Position numbers and translations under genes: made by a program
The notes under the pieces: model-generated
What the model was told of the DNA's origin: nothing
Databases searched by the model: none
What the model saw: the letters and a program-made list of their open reading frames with translations, nothing else
In this document: in pieces, positions 1 through 11,027 of the stretch
Layout of the letters: each line of letters starts with the position of its first letter
Position numbering within the stretch: the stretch's first letter is position 1
From: Dictyophora rubrovolvata
Taxonomy: Eukaryota; Basidiomycota; Agaricomycetes; Phallales; Phallaceae
Length of the DNA: 64,000 nt
Assembly (NCBI GenBank): GCA_029959195.1
Contig: CP114117.1
Coordinates: forward strand, 2,604,001-2,668,000
Direction of reading: 5' to 3'

Positions 1-1188
1 CCTTTTTATTTCGCACTAAGCAGCACCTGGACTCGCTCTGCAGAGATTGACTACCTCACTCATTCTTTTCTTGTGTATTTCGCTAGGCGTATTATTTTTC
101 CTTTTGCGCATAGTGAAGCTTACAACACGCAATCATACTTGACAAGAAACTCATCAAAAAGAGCCTATTTGTTAAGTACCAATTCTTGGGTATTGATGAC
201 GAATGTATATGTGTTAGAATCCATATCTAATAGTAATACAAACTTTACCGGGTTGGCATAGAGCATGGTCTCAACCTGAGTGAGTTGTATCACGACAGTC
301 CTCTGAGCGTTAGCTCTACTTGTCTTGACGATGTTCGGGACCTTTGAGTCTGCGGAGGATATCATTGAGCCGAAGCTCTAGGAAATCTAGAATGATCTGT
401 AGGAATAGATTATCGACAAGGAAGCAGAAAAAGAGTAGGTTAAAGAAGTAGTGGATCCAACACCGGAACAGCATTGTTGCTACAGACAGTTTAGATTTGG
501 AGCATTTAGAAATGACTGAAGTGGTAATGAGTAAGAAAGACTATATTGAGATATTGAACTAGGTTCAATATTAAGTCTAAAGAGAAGTCTAGCTACGATG
601 TATAGAAGGCTTTATATACAAGTACGCTAGAGGTTTGAATCTCAGTTCAAAATAGATAATGAACTTGAGAACGTATACATGTCATAGTAATTTGTGAGTA
701 TCATAAGTATATGCAGGGTCGGTTTACCATGTGGCAAACATGAGGCAACAAGAACAAAGGGAAAACACATACAAGGACCTACAACTATCATAGATGATCT
801 CATGTGTAGTTTGGAACTAGAATGTAGACCAAAGGTCTATCTGCGGCTTACTGTAAGTCCTAGGAAGACGACAGTGTCTAGGACTTTGTGAAATAGCAAT
901 GAAGTCTGGCAAGACTTCTGGTTGTAGCATCTGCGAAGTGATTGTGATAAGATAATGCTTAAATACGATAAGATAAGGAAATAAGATAGGGAATCCATAT
1001 TGCTAGTAATGTCATGAATTCGGATCATGACACTATTCAAGGCTTTCCCATTTCTCCAACGGGACTGGGATGAACTACATGAACACATCAACAGTGCCAA
1101 CAATTATGCTGACCAGCTGATACAGGACTTAAAGTCAGCAGAGTGTGCTGAGAATGATCTAAAGGATCGGATTAGGGACCTGGAGGAC
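1..1188. other. Degenerate repeat-derived sequence, no supportable gene
   Basis: No reading frame here gives a recognisable protein and no intron-bearing model can be built. The stretch lies directly upstream of a cluster of solo LTRs and has the same look as other interior remnants in the first 11 kb, so it is probably decayed retroelement interior. That origin is inferred from context only. Confidence 0.4.
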
Positions 1189-2126
1189 TGTCAGGGTATG
1201 CTAGCATTGTCCCTTTCGTTTCTTCCATTTATCTTCGGTTCCTATCTATTTTATTTATTTCCACATTTCTCATATTTTATTCCACTCCTTGTCTTCCCCT
1301 TTCTTTTGTTACATACGGCGGTCCGGGACTATCCCAGATGTCTCCAAGAAAGTCCGGACCGCTGGGGACAGGTGGGAGATGGAATACGGAAGTACGGGAC
1401 AAGGGACTCAGCTTCAGCTTATAAGCTGCGCCTACTCGCCCAGCTTTATATATCCCTCAATTTTGGAGTGGCAGGGACTTAGAAAGTACGAGATGAGACT
1501 AATAAAGCTGATATTCAGACTAGGGATCCATAGCTGGAAACTGGGGGTTTAAATACAAGAGGGAACGGAACTACGGGAATGGGGATAAGAATAAATAAGG
1601 AAAGGTAGCATATGGTTGTACACAGCTAGGGGTGATGATTATAAAATCTTCATTCCTTATTACTAAGAGTCAGGAGCCGGTTTCCCCATAAGGAAGGTGA
1701 CAGACTTGAAGTCCGGACAGAGTACTGACAAGTACGGGATGGGATTGCTACGGAGATGCGGGGTGAGTATGGAAATAAGCGGAATGGGATTGGACTTCCA
1801 AATAAGGAAGGTGTGGCACACAGAGCGTGACATCTTTCCATAGTCCCATTCTTCTCTTCAATGAGCGCTGAGTGTCCATTCCCATCAGTGCCATGGCCTA
1901 GGCCCCAGCTAAAGATCCGGGACTGACGCGTATCCGCACCCAGTCCATGAACCAAAGGCCGCATATGACCATCGTCATTTTTCATAGTGTATAGTTAGTA
2001 GCCCTAGAGGAGGGATCCCTAAGTTTGTTCTCTTAGGATCCCCTCCCTCTAGGTGAGTTAGTTAGTATTTATCCAATACAGTTACTTAGGATCCCCTCCC
2101 TCTAGTCTGAGTGAGTAGCCCTGACA
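1189..2126 (+). mobile_element. Solo LTR, family A copy 1, carrying a nested family D LTR
   Basis: The ends are TGTCAGGG and CCCTGACA and the element is flanked by a perfect 5-bp duplication, AGGAC. That is the signature of an LTR retroelement insertion later reduced to one LTR. It is 938 bp against about 405 bp for the other A copies because a second LTR (family D, 1307-1832) sits inside it. Near the 3' end are the family's hairpin arms (2003-2023 and 2032-2053) and a second copy of the 3' arm (2085-2105). No coding capacity is seen. Family A cannot be assigned to Ty3 or Ty1 without its interior; the 5-bp duplication and a nearby integrase fossil make Ty3/gypsy the likelier guess. Confidence 0.85.
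1307..1832 (+). mobile_element. Solo LTR, family D copy 1, nested in family A LTR
   Basis: The sequence starts TGTTAC, ends GTGACA, and is bracketed by the 5-bp duplication TCTTT, which is a single copy in uninterrupted family A LTRs. Removing it restores the family A sequence across the junction. It is 526 bp with no coding frame. Related copies lie at 4930-5404 and, reversed, 6391-6796, with a short relic near 3990-4105. It is younger than the A copy that holds it. Confidence 0.8.
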
Positions 2127-2179
2127 AGGACAAGCTCCAGCATATACAACAGGCTGAGTCACCTGTATCTCCTCACACG

Positions 2180-2540
2180 TGTCACGGTATGCTAGCAACA
2201 CTTTCCACTTTCCTGTTTTCCCATTCTCCCGTATTCATGCTCTTTCTGTATTTATTCCACCCTTTCTCACTTTCTCATATTTCTGACTATTTCTTGTTTT
2301 CAGCTCATTCTCTCAAATTCAGTCTTTGACTGAATTCTCATTTTCATTCATTATCACCACGGATCCCATGGGAATCAACTGAGCACCTGTACTCATAGAT
2401 ATATAGTTGTTTTCCCTGGAGGAGGATCTCTAAGCTTTTTCTCTTAGGTTTTCCCTCCTCTAGGTGAGTAGTTAGTCATTTTCCATGAATAGATCTTAGG
2501 TTTTCCCTCCTCTAGGTGTATGCCCTGAGTTGCCCTAACA
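2180..2540 (+). mobile_element. Solo LTR-like element, family B copy 1
   Basis: This 361-bp element begins TGTCACGGTATGCTAGC and ends TGCCCTAACA. Flanking bases ACACG and GCACG agree at four of five positions, which fits an old target duplication. It is clearly related to family A in its layout: pyrimidine-rich 5' half, then a left arm (CCTGGAGGAGG...), a short loop, a right arm (CTTAGGTTTTCCCTCC...) and a repeat of the right arm. Primary sequence has diverged strongly from A. No coding frame. Confidence 0.65.
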
Positions 2541-3547
2541 GCACGAGGCCACGTCCAATGGACAAAAGCCCTGAACACACAGCACCATCACACCTGGACC
2601 CATTCACAGGCGATAACGACTTATATTGGGCGGGATCTCAATGTGATGAGATGAATACCTCATTGCTGTCTAGCTGTATAGAGCACCGTTGCCTCTCCCG
2701 TGGAGAGTATGCCAGGAAAGTACTGGACGATTTCCCAGGCGTCCCTCACATTGCTAACCAGAGTAACTTGACGAAGTATTGGCCCATATACTGCCATAAC
2801 CATGACCCAACTGTCATGAGGAACGGAATATTACCCATGGAAGATATGGATGATCCTCTCGCATAGTATCTCACATGCAATCTCGATGACCCCAGCTTTA
2901 AGCTCATTGGAGAAGAAGTCTGGGTCAATAATCTAGTACTGGATACCGATCAAAAGTATGGTGTCTATATGTGTATTAAGCTGGCATGGGACACCAGTAG
3001 GATCCTTGTCAGACAGAAGATAAACATGTGAGATGACGTACAAATAGCGATAGGTGAACGCCCTGAAGTGTTTCCATATCCTACTAAGGATAATATGGAC
3101 CCAGACACCTGACATCTCTACCATACATGGCAGAACGACCCCGCCACCGTACCCCCTCATATACGTGTCACCCCATCAGACACACTAAATAAAGACGACG
3201 TTGAAGTTGTAGCCTGGATCTAAAAAATATTCCCAGACAGGGAAACTCATTGTCTCATCCACCTTATTGTAGCGATAGCATGCAATGAACCAGGACTGTC
3301 CTGGTGGCACAATGTTGCCAGAATCAATGCTGACAAGGCAGCCACAGTGACCCACTCTATCCTAAGTGGGTATCGAAAGGTATACACCTTTAACAAAAAC
3401 TCACCACCATCAGACAAAGATGTGCTGAAGACGTTATGCTACAATGGCGCTACCACTCAATTTATTAAAAATTGACTTGGACCCCTCCTCCCGTGATGGT
3501 GTGATAGGACTCAGAGCAACATGATTGCTGCAACGTGGTGCAACACT
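2541..3547 (+). other. Decayed coding remnant between LTRs, family unknown
   Basis: A stretch with protein-like composition lies between LTR B1 and LTR A2 on the plus strand. No conserved reverse transcriptase, protease or integrase motif could be recognised, so the family is not assigned. By position it is most likely retroelement interior. It is broken in several places and is treated as a fossil. Confidence 0.35.
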
Positions 3548-3953
3548 TGTCAGGGTACGCTAGCGTCATCCCCTTATTTTCCTTCGTTTATCTTCGGTTC
3601 TGGTTTATTTTATTCATTTCCTTATTTCTCATATTTTATCCCATCTCCTGCATTCCCCCTTCCTTTCGTATTCCCTTCTTTCCCTCCAATGGGCGCTGAG
3701 CACCCATTTCCATCAGAGCCATGGCCTAGGCCCCAGCTAAAGATCTGGGACTGACGTGTATCCGCGCCTAGTCCATGAACCAAAGGCCGCCTATGGCCTT
3801 TGCCGTTTATCATAGTATATAGTTAGTAGCCCTAGAGGAGGGATCCCTAAGTTTGTTCTCTTAGGATCCCCTCCCTCTAGGTGAGTTAGTATTTCTACCA
3901 AAATATAATTACTTAGGATCCCCTCCCTCTAGTCTGAGTGAGTAGCCCTGACA
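3548..3953 (+). mobile_element. Solo LTR, family A copy 2
   Basis: A 406-bp family A LTR with TGTCAGGG and CCCTGACA ends. Flanking bases (ACACT and GTTCC) do not match, so the copy has lost its original partner flank, probably through recombination between LTRs. It carries the hairpin arms and the repeated 3' arm near its end. Confidence 0.8.
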
Positions 3954-4523
3954 GTTCCAGATCAATCCCGATTAAGTCCGATAGGTTCGGAGCACAGACG
4001 ATGTCCTGAAACAAATACAAGGTACAGAGGTGAGAGACTTGGCTTTAACTAGATATTGTACCTACTCGCCCAGCTTACTGTATCCCTCGATTTCGGATTA
4101 CAATAAAGTATATAAGTATAAGAAAGACTGATGTCTAATTGGACTATAGTAGGTCAGTGTCATTTACAACGACGAAGATATGAAGTTCAAGTCAACTGGA
4201 ATAAAGTCTGAGTCAAACCTGATAGTGTAATTGGAGTACGGAGCAGAAAGAGTATGAGGAGAAATAAACTAATATTCAGACTAGAGTTTACATACAGAAT
4301 AACTATGAGTTTATATACAGATTTGAGATCAAAGAATATAAGGGGATACAGCTGAAAGGAGTTCCGGGTGAAATAAATGGAATGCACTAGTTGGAGTATA
4401 AGACAATTATCTATTGAGTTGTGTACCTTATTTATAAGTACTGGATAATTGGTCCCTGCATAGAGACTAGACAAAGTTCAGACATCGTGTGAATCTCGAG
4501 GTTGGGGAATTAATTGGGGTTCA
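3954..4523. other. Repeat debris with a family D relic, no gene
   Basis: Sequence around 3990-4105 resembles part of the family D LTR (the stretch CCTACTCGCCCAGCTT and its surroundings). The rest shows no supportable coding region. It lies between two family A LTRs in the same orientation but has no recognisable retroelement gene. Confidence 0.45.
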
Positions 4524-4929
4524 TGTCAGGGTACACTAGCGTCATCCCTTTCTTTTCTTCTGTTTATCTTCAATTCCTGTCTATTCTATTTATTTCCACA
4601 TTTCTTGTACTTTATCCCTTCCCTTGTTTTCCTCTTTCCTTCTGTAGTCCCATTCTTCTCTTCAACAGGCGCTGAGCGCCCATTCCCATCAGAGCCATGG
4701 CCTAGGCCCTGGCTAAAAGTCTGGGAGTGGCATGTATCCGTGCCCAGTCCATGAACTGAGGGTCGCATGTGACCTTCACTATTTTTCATAGTATATAGTT
4801 AGTAGCCCTAGAGGAAGGATCCCTAAGTTTGTTCTCTTAGGATCCCCTCCCTCTAGATAAGTTAGTATCTTTCCCAAAATATATTTACTTAGGATCCCCT
4901 CCCTCTAGTCTGAGTGAGTGGCCCTGACA
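4524..4929 (+). mobile_element. Solo LTR, family A copy 3
   Basis: A 406-bp family A LTR. The flanks GTTCA and ACCAG do not match, and on its 3' side it abuts a family D copy that lacks its first 70 or so bases. A rearrangement after insertion is therefore likely. The internal hairpin with a GGCGC/GCGCC stem and the 3' arm repeat are present. Confidence 0.8.
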
Positions 4930-5404
4930 ACCAGAGGAGATGGACGAAAGACGGAGTATGGAGTTATGGAACAAGAGACTCAGCTTCAGCTTATAAGCTG
5001 CACCCACTCACCCAGCTTTATATATCCCTCAATTTCAGAGCAGCAGGGACTTAAGAGTACGAGATGAAACTGATAAAGCTGATATTCAGACTAGGGATCC
5101 ATAGCTGGAAGCTGAGGGTTTAAATATAAAAGGGAACGGAACTATGAGAATGGGGATAAGAATAAAATAAGGAAAGGTAGCATATGGTTGAACACAGCTA
5201 GGGATGATGATTATAAAATCTTTGTTCCTTATTACTAAAAGTCAGGGGCCAGTTTCCCCATAAGGAAGGTGACGGACTTGGAGTCCAGACAGAGTACTGA
5301 TAAGTACAGAATGGGATTGATATGGAGATATGGGGTGAGTATAGAAATAACTGGAATAGGATTGGACTTCCAAATTAGGAAGGTATGGCACGTAGAGCAT
5401 GACA
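4930..5404 (+). mobile_element. Family D LTR copy 2, 5'-truncated
   Basis: The stretch is closely similar to the nested family D LTR at 1307-1832 and ends GCATGACA like it, but starts about 70 bp inside the family D sequence where LTR A3 ends. It is followed directly by the integrase relic at 5405, which would suit a 5' LTR leading into an element interior, although no primer-binding site was identified. Confidence 0.65.
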
Positions 5405-5710
5405 CCCACCGAGACTCTTTTTAGACCCTGGAAATTCATTTCAGTTGATTTTATTATAGAACTCTCAGAATCAAATGGATACAACGTGATTTTGTCTGTT
5501 GTAGACTCCCTCACCAAACATGTTTATTTCATTCCCACCTTTACCACTGTAGATGCTACAGGTCTAGCCTCGCTCTATCTCTAGCATGTTTGGAAGCTTC
5601 ACAGCCTACCAGAGAAAATCACCTCAGATCAAGGGCCACAATTCGTATCTCGTTTCACCAAGGAACTCTCACATCTTCTCGGTATACATCTCGCTGTCGT
5701 GCACTAAAAT
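5405..5710 (+). mobile_element. Ty3/gypsy integrase core relic
   Basis: Translation of this stretch gives the start of a Ty3/gypsy-type integrase core: a PW-x2-I/F-S-x-DFI segment, then a GYN-x-ILSVVDSLTKH segment with the expected catalytic-domain spacing, then a TSDQGPQF motif. These are standard hallmarks of Chromovirus/Ty3 integrases. The piece is short, broken, and stands next to LTR copies with which it may or may not have belonged. It is an old fossil. Confidence 0.75.
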
Positions 5711-6390
5711 TTATATTTGGCAAAAATTAGGGTAAATGTTCCAAAGATTCTCTAATCTCACGATACATATGTCTCTCGGAGGTTGAATTCACCTTTGCAA
5801 CTACTCAAAACCCACATCTAAACATTTTCTTGTTATCCCAAAAACGTCAATACAAAAGATATGTCCTCATTCCAAATTCACTCTTCTCATTCCCTACCAT
5901 CCCTTTGTACTCCTTCTATTAATGACTCTGATTGTTTTCGTTTTGTCCCTCCTACTCCTGATATCAATCTCTGTGATTTGGACACTCAGTACTACATCTA
6001 CTTCATATCCTATGTGCACCTCAATCTTGATCCCTCCACCTTATTACCATTATACCTAAACCCCATTATTATCAGTTAACATAAAGCTTCGGATCTAATC
6101 TCATATTCAGATGCAGGCAATAAGAAGATTTCTTTTGGAACATAATGATGGTTAGAAGGATATAAAGAATGGTTTGTTGTGATGAATATGTATACAATTC
6201 ACATAGGTCTACTGAATACAGTTACTAGGATATGGGCTACAGCAGAATACAGACATGCATTCTGGCATATTGTATTCGATGTCCCTTGTTCATGGATCTA
6301 TCGTCAATATCAGCATATATCAGAACCTGAATTTTTCCTTCCTTTCTACAATTCTGGTATCCCGTAATTTCCCATGACGCCTAAACCTCC
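5711..6390. other. AT-rich repeat debris, no supportable gene
   Basis: Short open stretches are present but none matches a known family or can be spliced into a credible gene. The stretch lies between the integrase relic and a reversed family D LTR. Confidence 0.4.
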
Positions 6391-6796
6391 TATCACACCT
6401 CACATGCCACACCTTCCTAATTTGGAAGTCCAATCCTATTCCGGTTATTTCTATACTCACCCCGCATATCTGTATCAATCCCATTCTGTACTTATCAGTA
6501 CTCTGTCCGGACTTCAAGTCCATCACCTTCCTTATATGGAAACCAGCCCCTGATTCTTAGTAATAAGGGATGAAGATTTTATAATCATCACCCCTAGCTG
6601 TATTCAACTATATGCTACCTTTTCTTATTTGTTCTTATTCTCATTTCCATAGTTCCATTCCCTCTTGTATTTAAACTCCCAGCTTCTAGCTGTAAATCCC
6701 CAGTCTGAATATCAGTTTTATCTCATACTCTAGTCCCCTGCCACTCTGACTCTAAGTCCCTGCTACTCTGAAATTAAGGGATATATAAAGCTGGGC
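6391..6796 (-). mobile_element. Family D LTR copy 3, reversed and truncated
   Basis: This is the reverse complement of the family D LTR. Similarity runs from the CACATGCCACACC end to the element's internal CCAGCTTTATATATCCC stretch, then stops. The outer ~100 bp are missing. No target duplication can be shown. Confidence 0.65.
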
Positions 6797-8434
6797 AATG
6801 TCACGTACCAAAACCTTTCTCATTTGGTGATTGGGTTGCTTATCCAAAGCAGACATTCAAATCCTCTCTTCCTAGAAAGCAACTATCAACTTACCTAAAA
6901 TTCCCTTATTCAAATAACAATAAAATGTTCAATCTTCATCTCTCATCTACGTTCACGATTAGAAACCCTATCTCTTCCCCAGATACCCAAGATTCTTCCC
7001 CAGAAGATGTTATCCCTCCGATATCTCATTATACTCATGATAGTCCTCGTATTCATGATCTGGATATTGAGATTACTTTGTTCACTTATTATTCCCTGAC
7101 ACCTATTCTCCAAATTGATCCCACGACTCTTCTCTCAGTCTACTCACACAAGGTTCCCAGAAGTATCTATAAATGTCGAAGTTCAGATATCATACATCCC
7201 TTCTTGGCGTTCAGAAGAGAAGTCTATATCAAGAAGGAATTAAGATAGTTTATAGTAACTCATATTTATTCTATACCAGAATCAGCCTTACAAGATTTGT
7301 ATTGTGTCTGATTAATGACACAAGTTGGGTTAGAATACATAATAATGGTTCTGGACATTTCTAGTCAATGGATCCTATCATCATGCAATCACCAACCAGT
7401 CTTAGGATTCTATCGACCTGCCAATCCCCTTCCCAAAGAACTAACAAACTCATCATCTAACTATAATTTACCTCCCCAATCTCTGACTTCTTCCAAATTA
7501 ACAATACGCCCTCCTCAATATCAACAGACAATATACATACTTTGACATGTTTATTCTGGATTCCTAGAACGAGCTTGATCAGTTTTGAAACATAATAAAG
7601 AATAAAAATAACAAATAAGGGCAAACTTCTATTTTAATTATCTGGTCTCTTTCTGTTTCGGAGTTCCAAGTTTCTTCAGCCTTACTCTATCCCTTCACTA
7701 TCATAATGATCGACTTCACAGCCTCCTACACCATGCCATCTTCCTATTGTTCACATGGTGATTTCAAAACAGTCATATGAGAATATGTCCTCCGTTGAAA
7801 AGGACTAATTGATGTCAACAAAGAAACCTTGTTACTCTTTCACGATGGGTACATCCAATATATGCTCTACTACAATGATTTAAGGTTACCACCAATACTT
7901 CGTTTATATGATCAATATCATATCAGAGTAAAGGGACATTCGTATGAACTTGCAGCATATCTACAGATGCATCAGGATGGACGGCTATCTTGGCAACTCA
8001 TCTTCCAATGATCTATACTTTTAGCCAGACAAGTCCTATTCCTTGATGCCCCTTTAGACGTGTTCCCATACCCTCCCAGTTTCTACTCTAATCCTCCCAA
8101 TCCTCTAACTCCATCCCCTTGCTATGAGACAACTAATTCAGTAACATTTTATTTGCCGACGACTAGACGACCTCGACCAATGGAAGAAGAGGATGTACAA
8201 CTCATAAAGAAGAGAAGAGTGAGAGATTAGGAAAATAGAAGAATTGTTACTGTGGCAGTATGGTGCAAAAATGGTAAAAAGGAGAGTATCACTTTTCTTC
8301 CAAATTGGGACTGTTTGTATTTGTTATACTTCTATTTCCTCTCTGAAAAATTCCTCATTACTTATTGTTCTCCCCAATTGTAACTCTTCCTCTCTTTTTC
8401 TTCCTTTCTTTTTCTTTTATTGTTTCATGAAAAC
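6797..8434. other. AT-rich repeat debris, no supportable gene
   Basis: Several short open stretches occur on the plus strand (about 6925-7248, 7315-7545 and 7829-8011), but none shows a recognisable motif. Composition and surroundings suggest decayed retroelement interior. Nothing firmer can be said. Confidence 0.4.
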
Positions 8435-8840
8435 TGTCAGGGTACGCTAGCGTCGTCCTCTTATTTTCCTTCGTTTATCTTCAGTTCTGATTTATCTTAT
8501 TTATTTCCTTATTTCTCGTATTTTATCCCATTTCCTGCATTCCCCCTTCCTTCCATATTCCCTTCTTTCCCTTCAACAGGTGCTGAGCGCCTGTTCCCAT
8601 CAGAGCCATGGCCTAGGCCCCAGCTAAAGCCCAGGACCGGCGCGTATCCGTGCCCAGTCTATGAACCGAAGGCCGCGTATGACCTTCACCGTTTTTTCAT
8701 AGTATATAGTTAGTAGCCCTAGAGGAGGGATCCCTAAGTTTGTTCTCTTAGGATCCCCTCCCTCTAGGTGAGCTAGTATTTCTACCAAATACATTTTACT
8801 TAGGATCCCCTCCCTCTAGTCTGAGTGAGTAGCCCTGACA
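8435..8840 (+). mobile_element. Solo LTR, family A copy 4
   Basis: A 406-bp family A LTR flanked by a perfect 5-bp duplication, AAAAC. This is one of the cleanest solo LTRs in the window. The hairpin, its duplicated 3' arm and the internal GGTGC/GCGCC stem are all present. Confidence 0.9.
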
Positions 8841-9269
8841 AAAACGGTTACAATTGCTTATTGTTAAACCTCCTAAAAATTCCAAAAATATTTCTTTTGT
8901 TCTAAATGGTATAAATACTGTATGTAAATACATATAACAGCAGCAATCTACCAGAATGATTGTCTCAAGTTTTAGTTCAGTTTAAGTCAAGTTCAAGTCA
9001 AAGTTTTGTCTCTAGTCTATTTCTACGCTCATGTCTATTACTTTGGATTACTCTGAGTGAGGCCTTGGAATATAAACTCAATGATTCATATTATCGTTAA
9101 AGCCTTACTAACTTTAAAACAGATTATCATCGCTGTATTATCAACGGTATATTGTCATATCATTTTATTGCAAATCTACATTTCTCGTCCCCCTCACACA
9201 CACAAGATCTTAGGATTGTCATTTTTTTTGTTGTTATTAGTTTAATATTGACACTCACTCACTTGTTAC
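8841..9269. other. Spacer between LTRs, no gene seen
   Basis: AT-rich sequence without a recognisable coding region or repeat family. Confidence 0.4.
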
Positions 9270-9674
9270 TGTCAGAGCTACTCACTCAGACTAGAGGGAG
9301 GGGATCCTAAGTAATTATATTTTGGGAAAGATACTAACTCACCTAGAGGAAGGGGATCCTAAGAGAACAAACTTAGGGATCCCTCCTCTAGGGCTACCAA
9401 CTATATACTATGAAAAATGGTGAAGGTCATATGCGGCCTTCGGTTCATAGACTGGGCACGGATACGCGCCGGTCCTGGGCTTTAGCTGGGGCCTAGGCCA
9501 TGGCTCTGATGGGAACAGGCGCTCAGCACCTGTTGAAGGGAAAAATGGGAATACGGAAGGAGAGGGAAATGCAAGAGATGTGATAAAATGTGAGAAATAT
9601 GGAAATGAATAAAATAGACAAGAACCGAAGATAAACAGAGGAAAAGAAAGAAATGACGCTAGTGTACCCTGACA
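9270..9674 (-). mobile_element. Solo LTR, family A copy 5, reversed
   Basis: A 405-bp family A LTR in minus orientation with a perfect 5-bp duplication, GTTAC, on both sides. With copies 1 and 4 this shows that family A is a true insertion unit with 5-bp target duplications. Confidence 0.9.
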
Positions 9675-9829
9675 GTTACATCATATTATCCCCCTCCACC
9701 ACTTCCTCTTCATAAAATCAGTACCAGGACCCGCTCCATGGAGACTAGACGACCTCAAACAAATATCTTCATAGTTTTTCTGATTGTATATTTTGCTATG
9801 ACATTTAGCTATTATCTTCGAATCATTAC

Positions 9830-10234
9830 TGTCAGGGTATGCTAGCATCATCCCCTTCTTTTCCTACGTTTATCTTTGGTTCTGGTTTATTTTATTCATT
9901 TCCATATTTTCTATATTTCATCCCATCTCTTGCTTTCCCCTTTCCTTCCGTATTCCCATTTTTCCCTTCAACAGGTGCTGAGCACCTGTTTCCATCAGAG
10001 CCATGGCCTAGGCCCCAGCTAAAAGCCTGGGACCAGCATGTATCCGTGCCCAGTCCATGAACTGAAGGCCACGTGTGGCCTTCACCATTTTTCATAGTAT
10101 ATAGTTAGTAACCCTAGAGGAGGGATCCCTAAGTTTGTTCTCTTAGGATCCCCTCCCTCTAGGTGAGTTAGTATCTTTCCCAAAATATATTTACTTAGGA
10201 TCCCCTCCCTCTAGTCTGAGTGAGTAGCCCTGAC
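9830..10234 (+). mobile_element. Solo LTR, family A copy 6
   Basis: A 405-bp family A LTR. The flanks ATTAC and CTCTA do not match. Its 3' end abuts a reversed family B LTR fragment, so the junction is probably a recombination or deletion breakpoint. It holds the most perfect form of the internal stem, nine paired bases around a TGA loop at 9970-9990. Confidence 0.8.
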
Positions 10235-10477
10235 ACTCTAGGGAAAACAACTATATATCTATGAGTACAGGTGCTTGGTTGATCCCCATGGGATCCGCAG
10301 TGATAACGAATGAAAACGAGAATTCGGTCAAAGACCGAATTCAAGAGAACAAGTTAAAAATGAGAAATAGTCAGGAATATGAGAAAGTGAGAAAAGGCAG
10401 AATAAACACAGAAAGAGCATGAATATGGGAGAATGGGAAAATGGGAAAACAGAAAGTGTCACTAGCATACTGTCACA
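10235..10477 (-). mobile_element. Family B LTR copy 2, reversed fragment
   Basis: The minus strand matches the 5' two thirds of LTR B1, including the pyrimidine-rich block, the GAATTCGGTC/GACCGAATTC-type self-complementary stretch and the ACTATATATCTATGAGTACAGG segment. The 3' part with the hairpin is absent, replaced by LTR A6. It is an old fragment. Confidence 0.6.
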
Positions 10478-11027
10478 GTATCGCCCTTGCCAATCGCTTG
10501 AGAGCAGAATCATATAACGATTGTCAGTGTTTATTGAGGGCCTCATTCAACTGTCTGTCCAGCCTGGTGATGGTTAAATAAAGAAGGACTAGTATTTCAA
10601 TTAAAACCGCAAGATCATATGTTTGCAAATGGTCCAATGCTAGGTCTGTCACTCCCTAGAGCTCTGGTTTGTCCAAGTTGGCATACTTCAAGGTATTAAT
10701 TGAGTCAATAGCATCTTCAATTATAATTAACACCTTCTTGCATTGAGTTATAGGGGAATCATTCTCGTCTGAACTCATATTGGAATTTGCAGAAAGTTTC
10801 AGAGAGAAGTTTAAGGGTAAGATTCGTGAGAATGGGTCTGTAATTGTATAACAAATTTATCACCCTTTTATAGAGTGGCATTACAAATATTCCTCGGATA
10901 TGTATCGGATACAAATTGTTTTGAAAGGATGGATGGGCTCATCGTGCTTCAAACCTAATTAAAATTTAAAGTGGTTTACACGAAAAAGGAATACAATATT
11001 ATGTAATCTCAAAATTATGACAATTCC
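10478..11027 (-). mobile_element. Possible decayed retroelement leader remnant
   Basis: On the minus strand, just upstream of the family B LTR fragment, is a short acidic open stretch beginning MSSDENDSP. Its composition resembles the start of a retroelement gag-like protein, but no diagnostic motif is present. It is broken and the call rests mainly on its position. The rest of the interval up to 11,027 shows nothing supportable. Confidence 0.25.

Noticed and set aside
3548-4929. A2 and A3 as the two LTRs of one complete retroelement
   Set aside because: The interior is only 570 bp with no retroelement genes, the outer flanks do not match, and part of it resembles family D. Two separately rearranged solo LTRs fit better.
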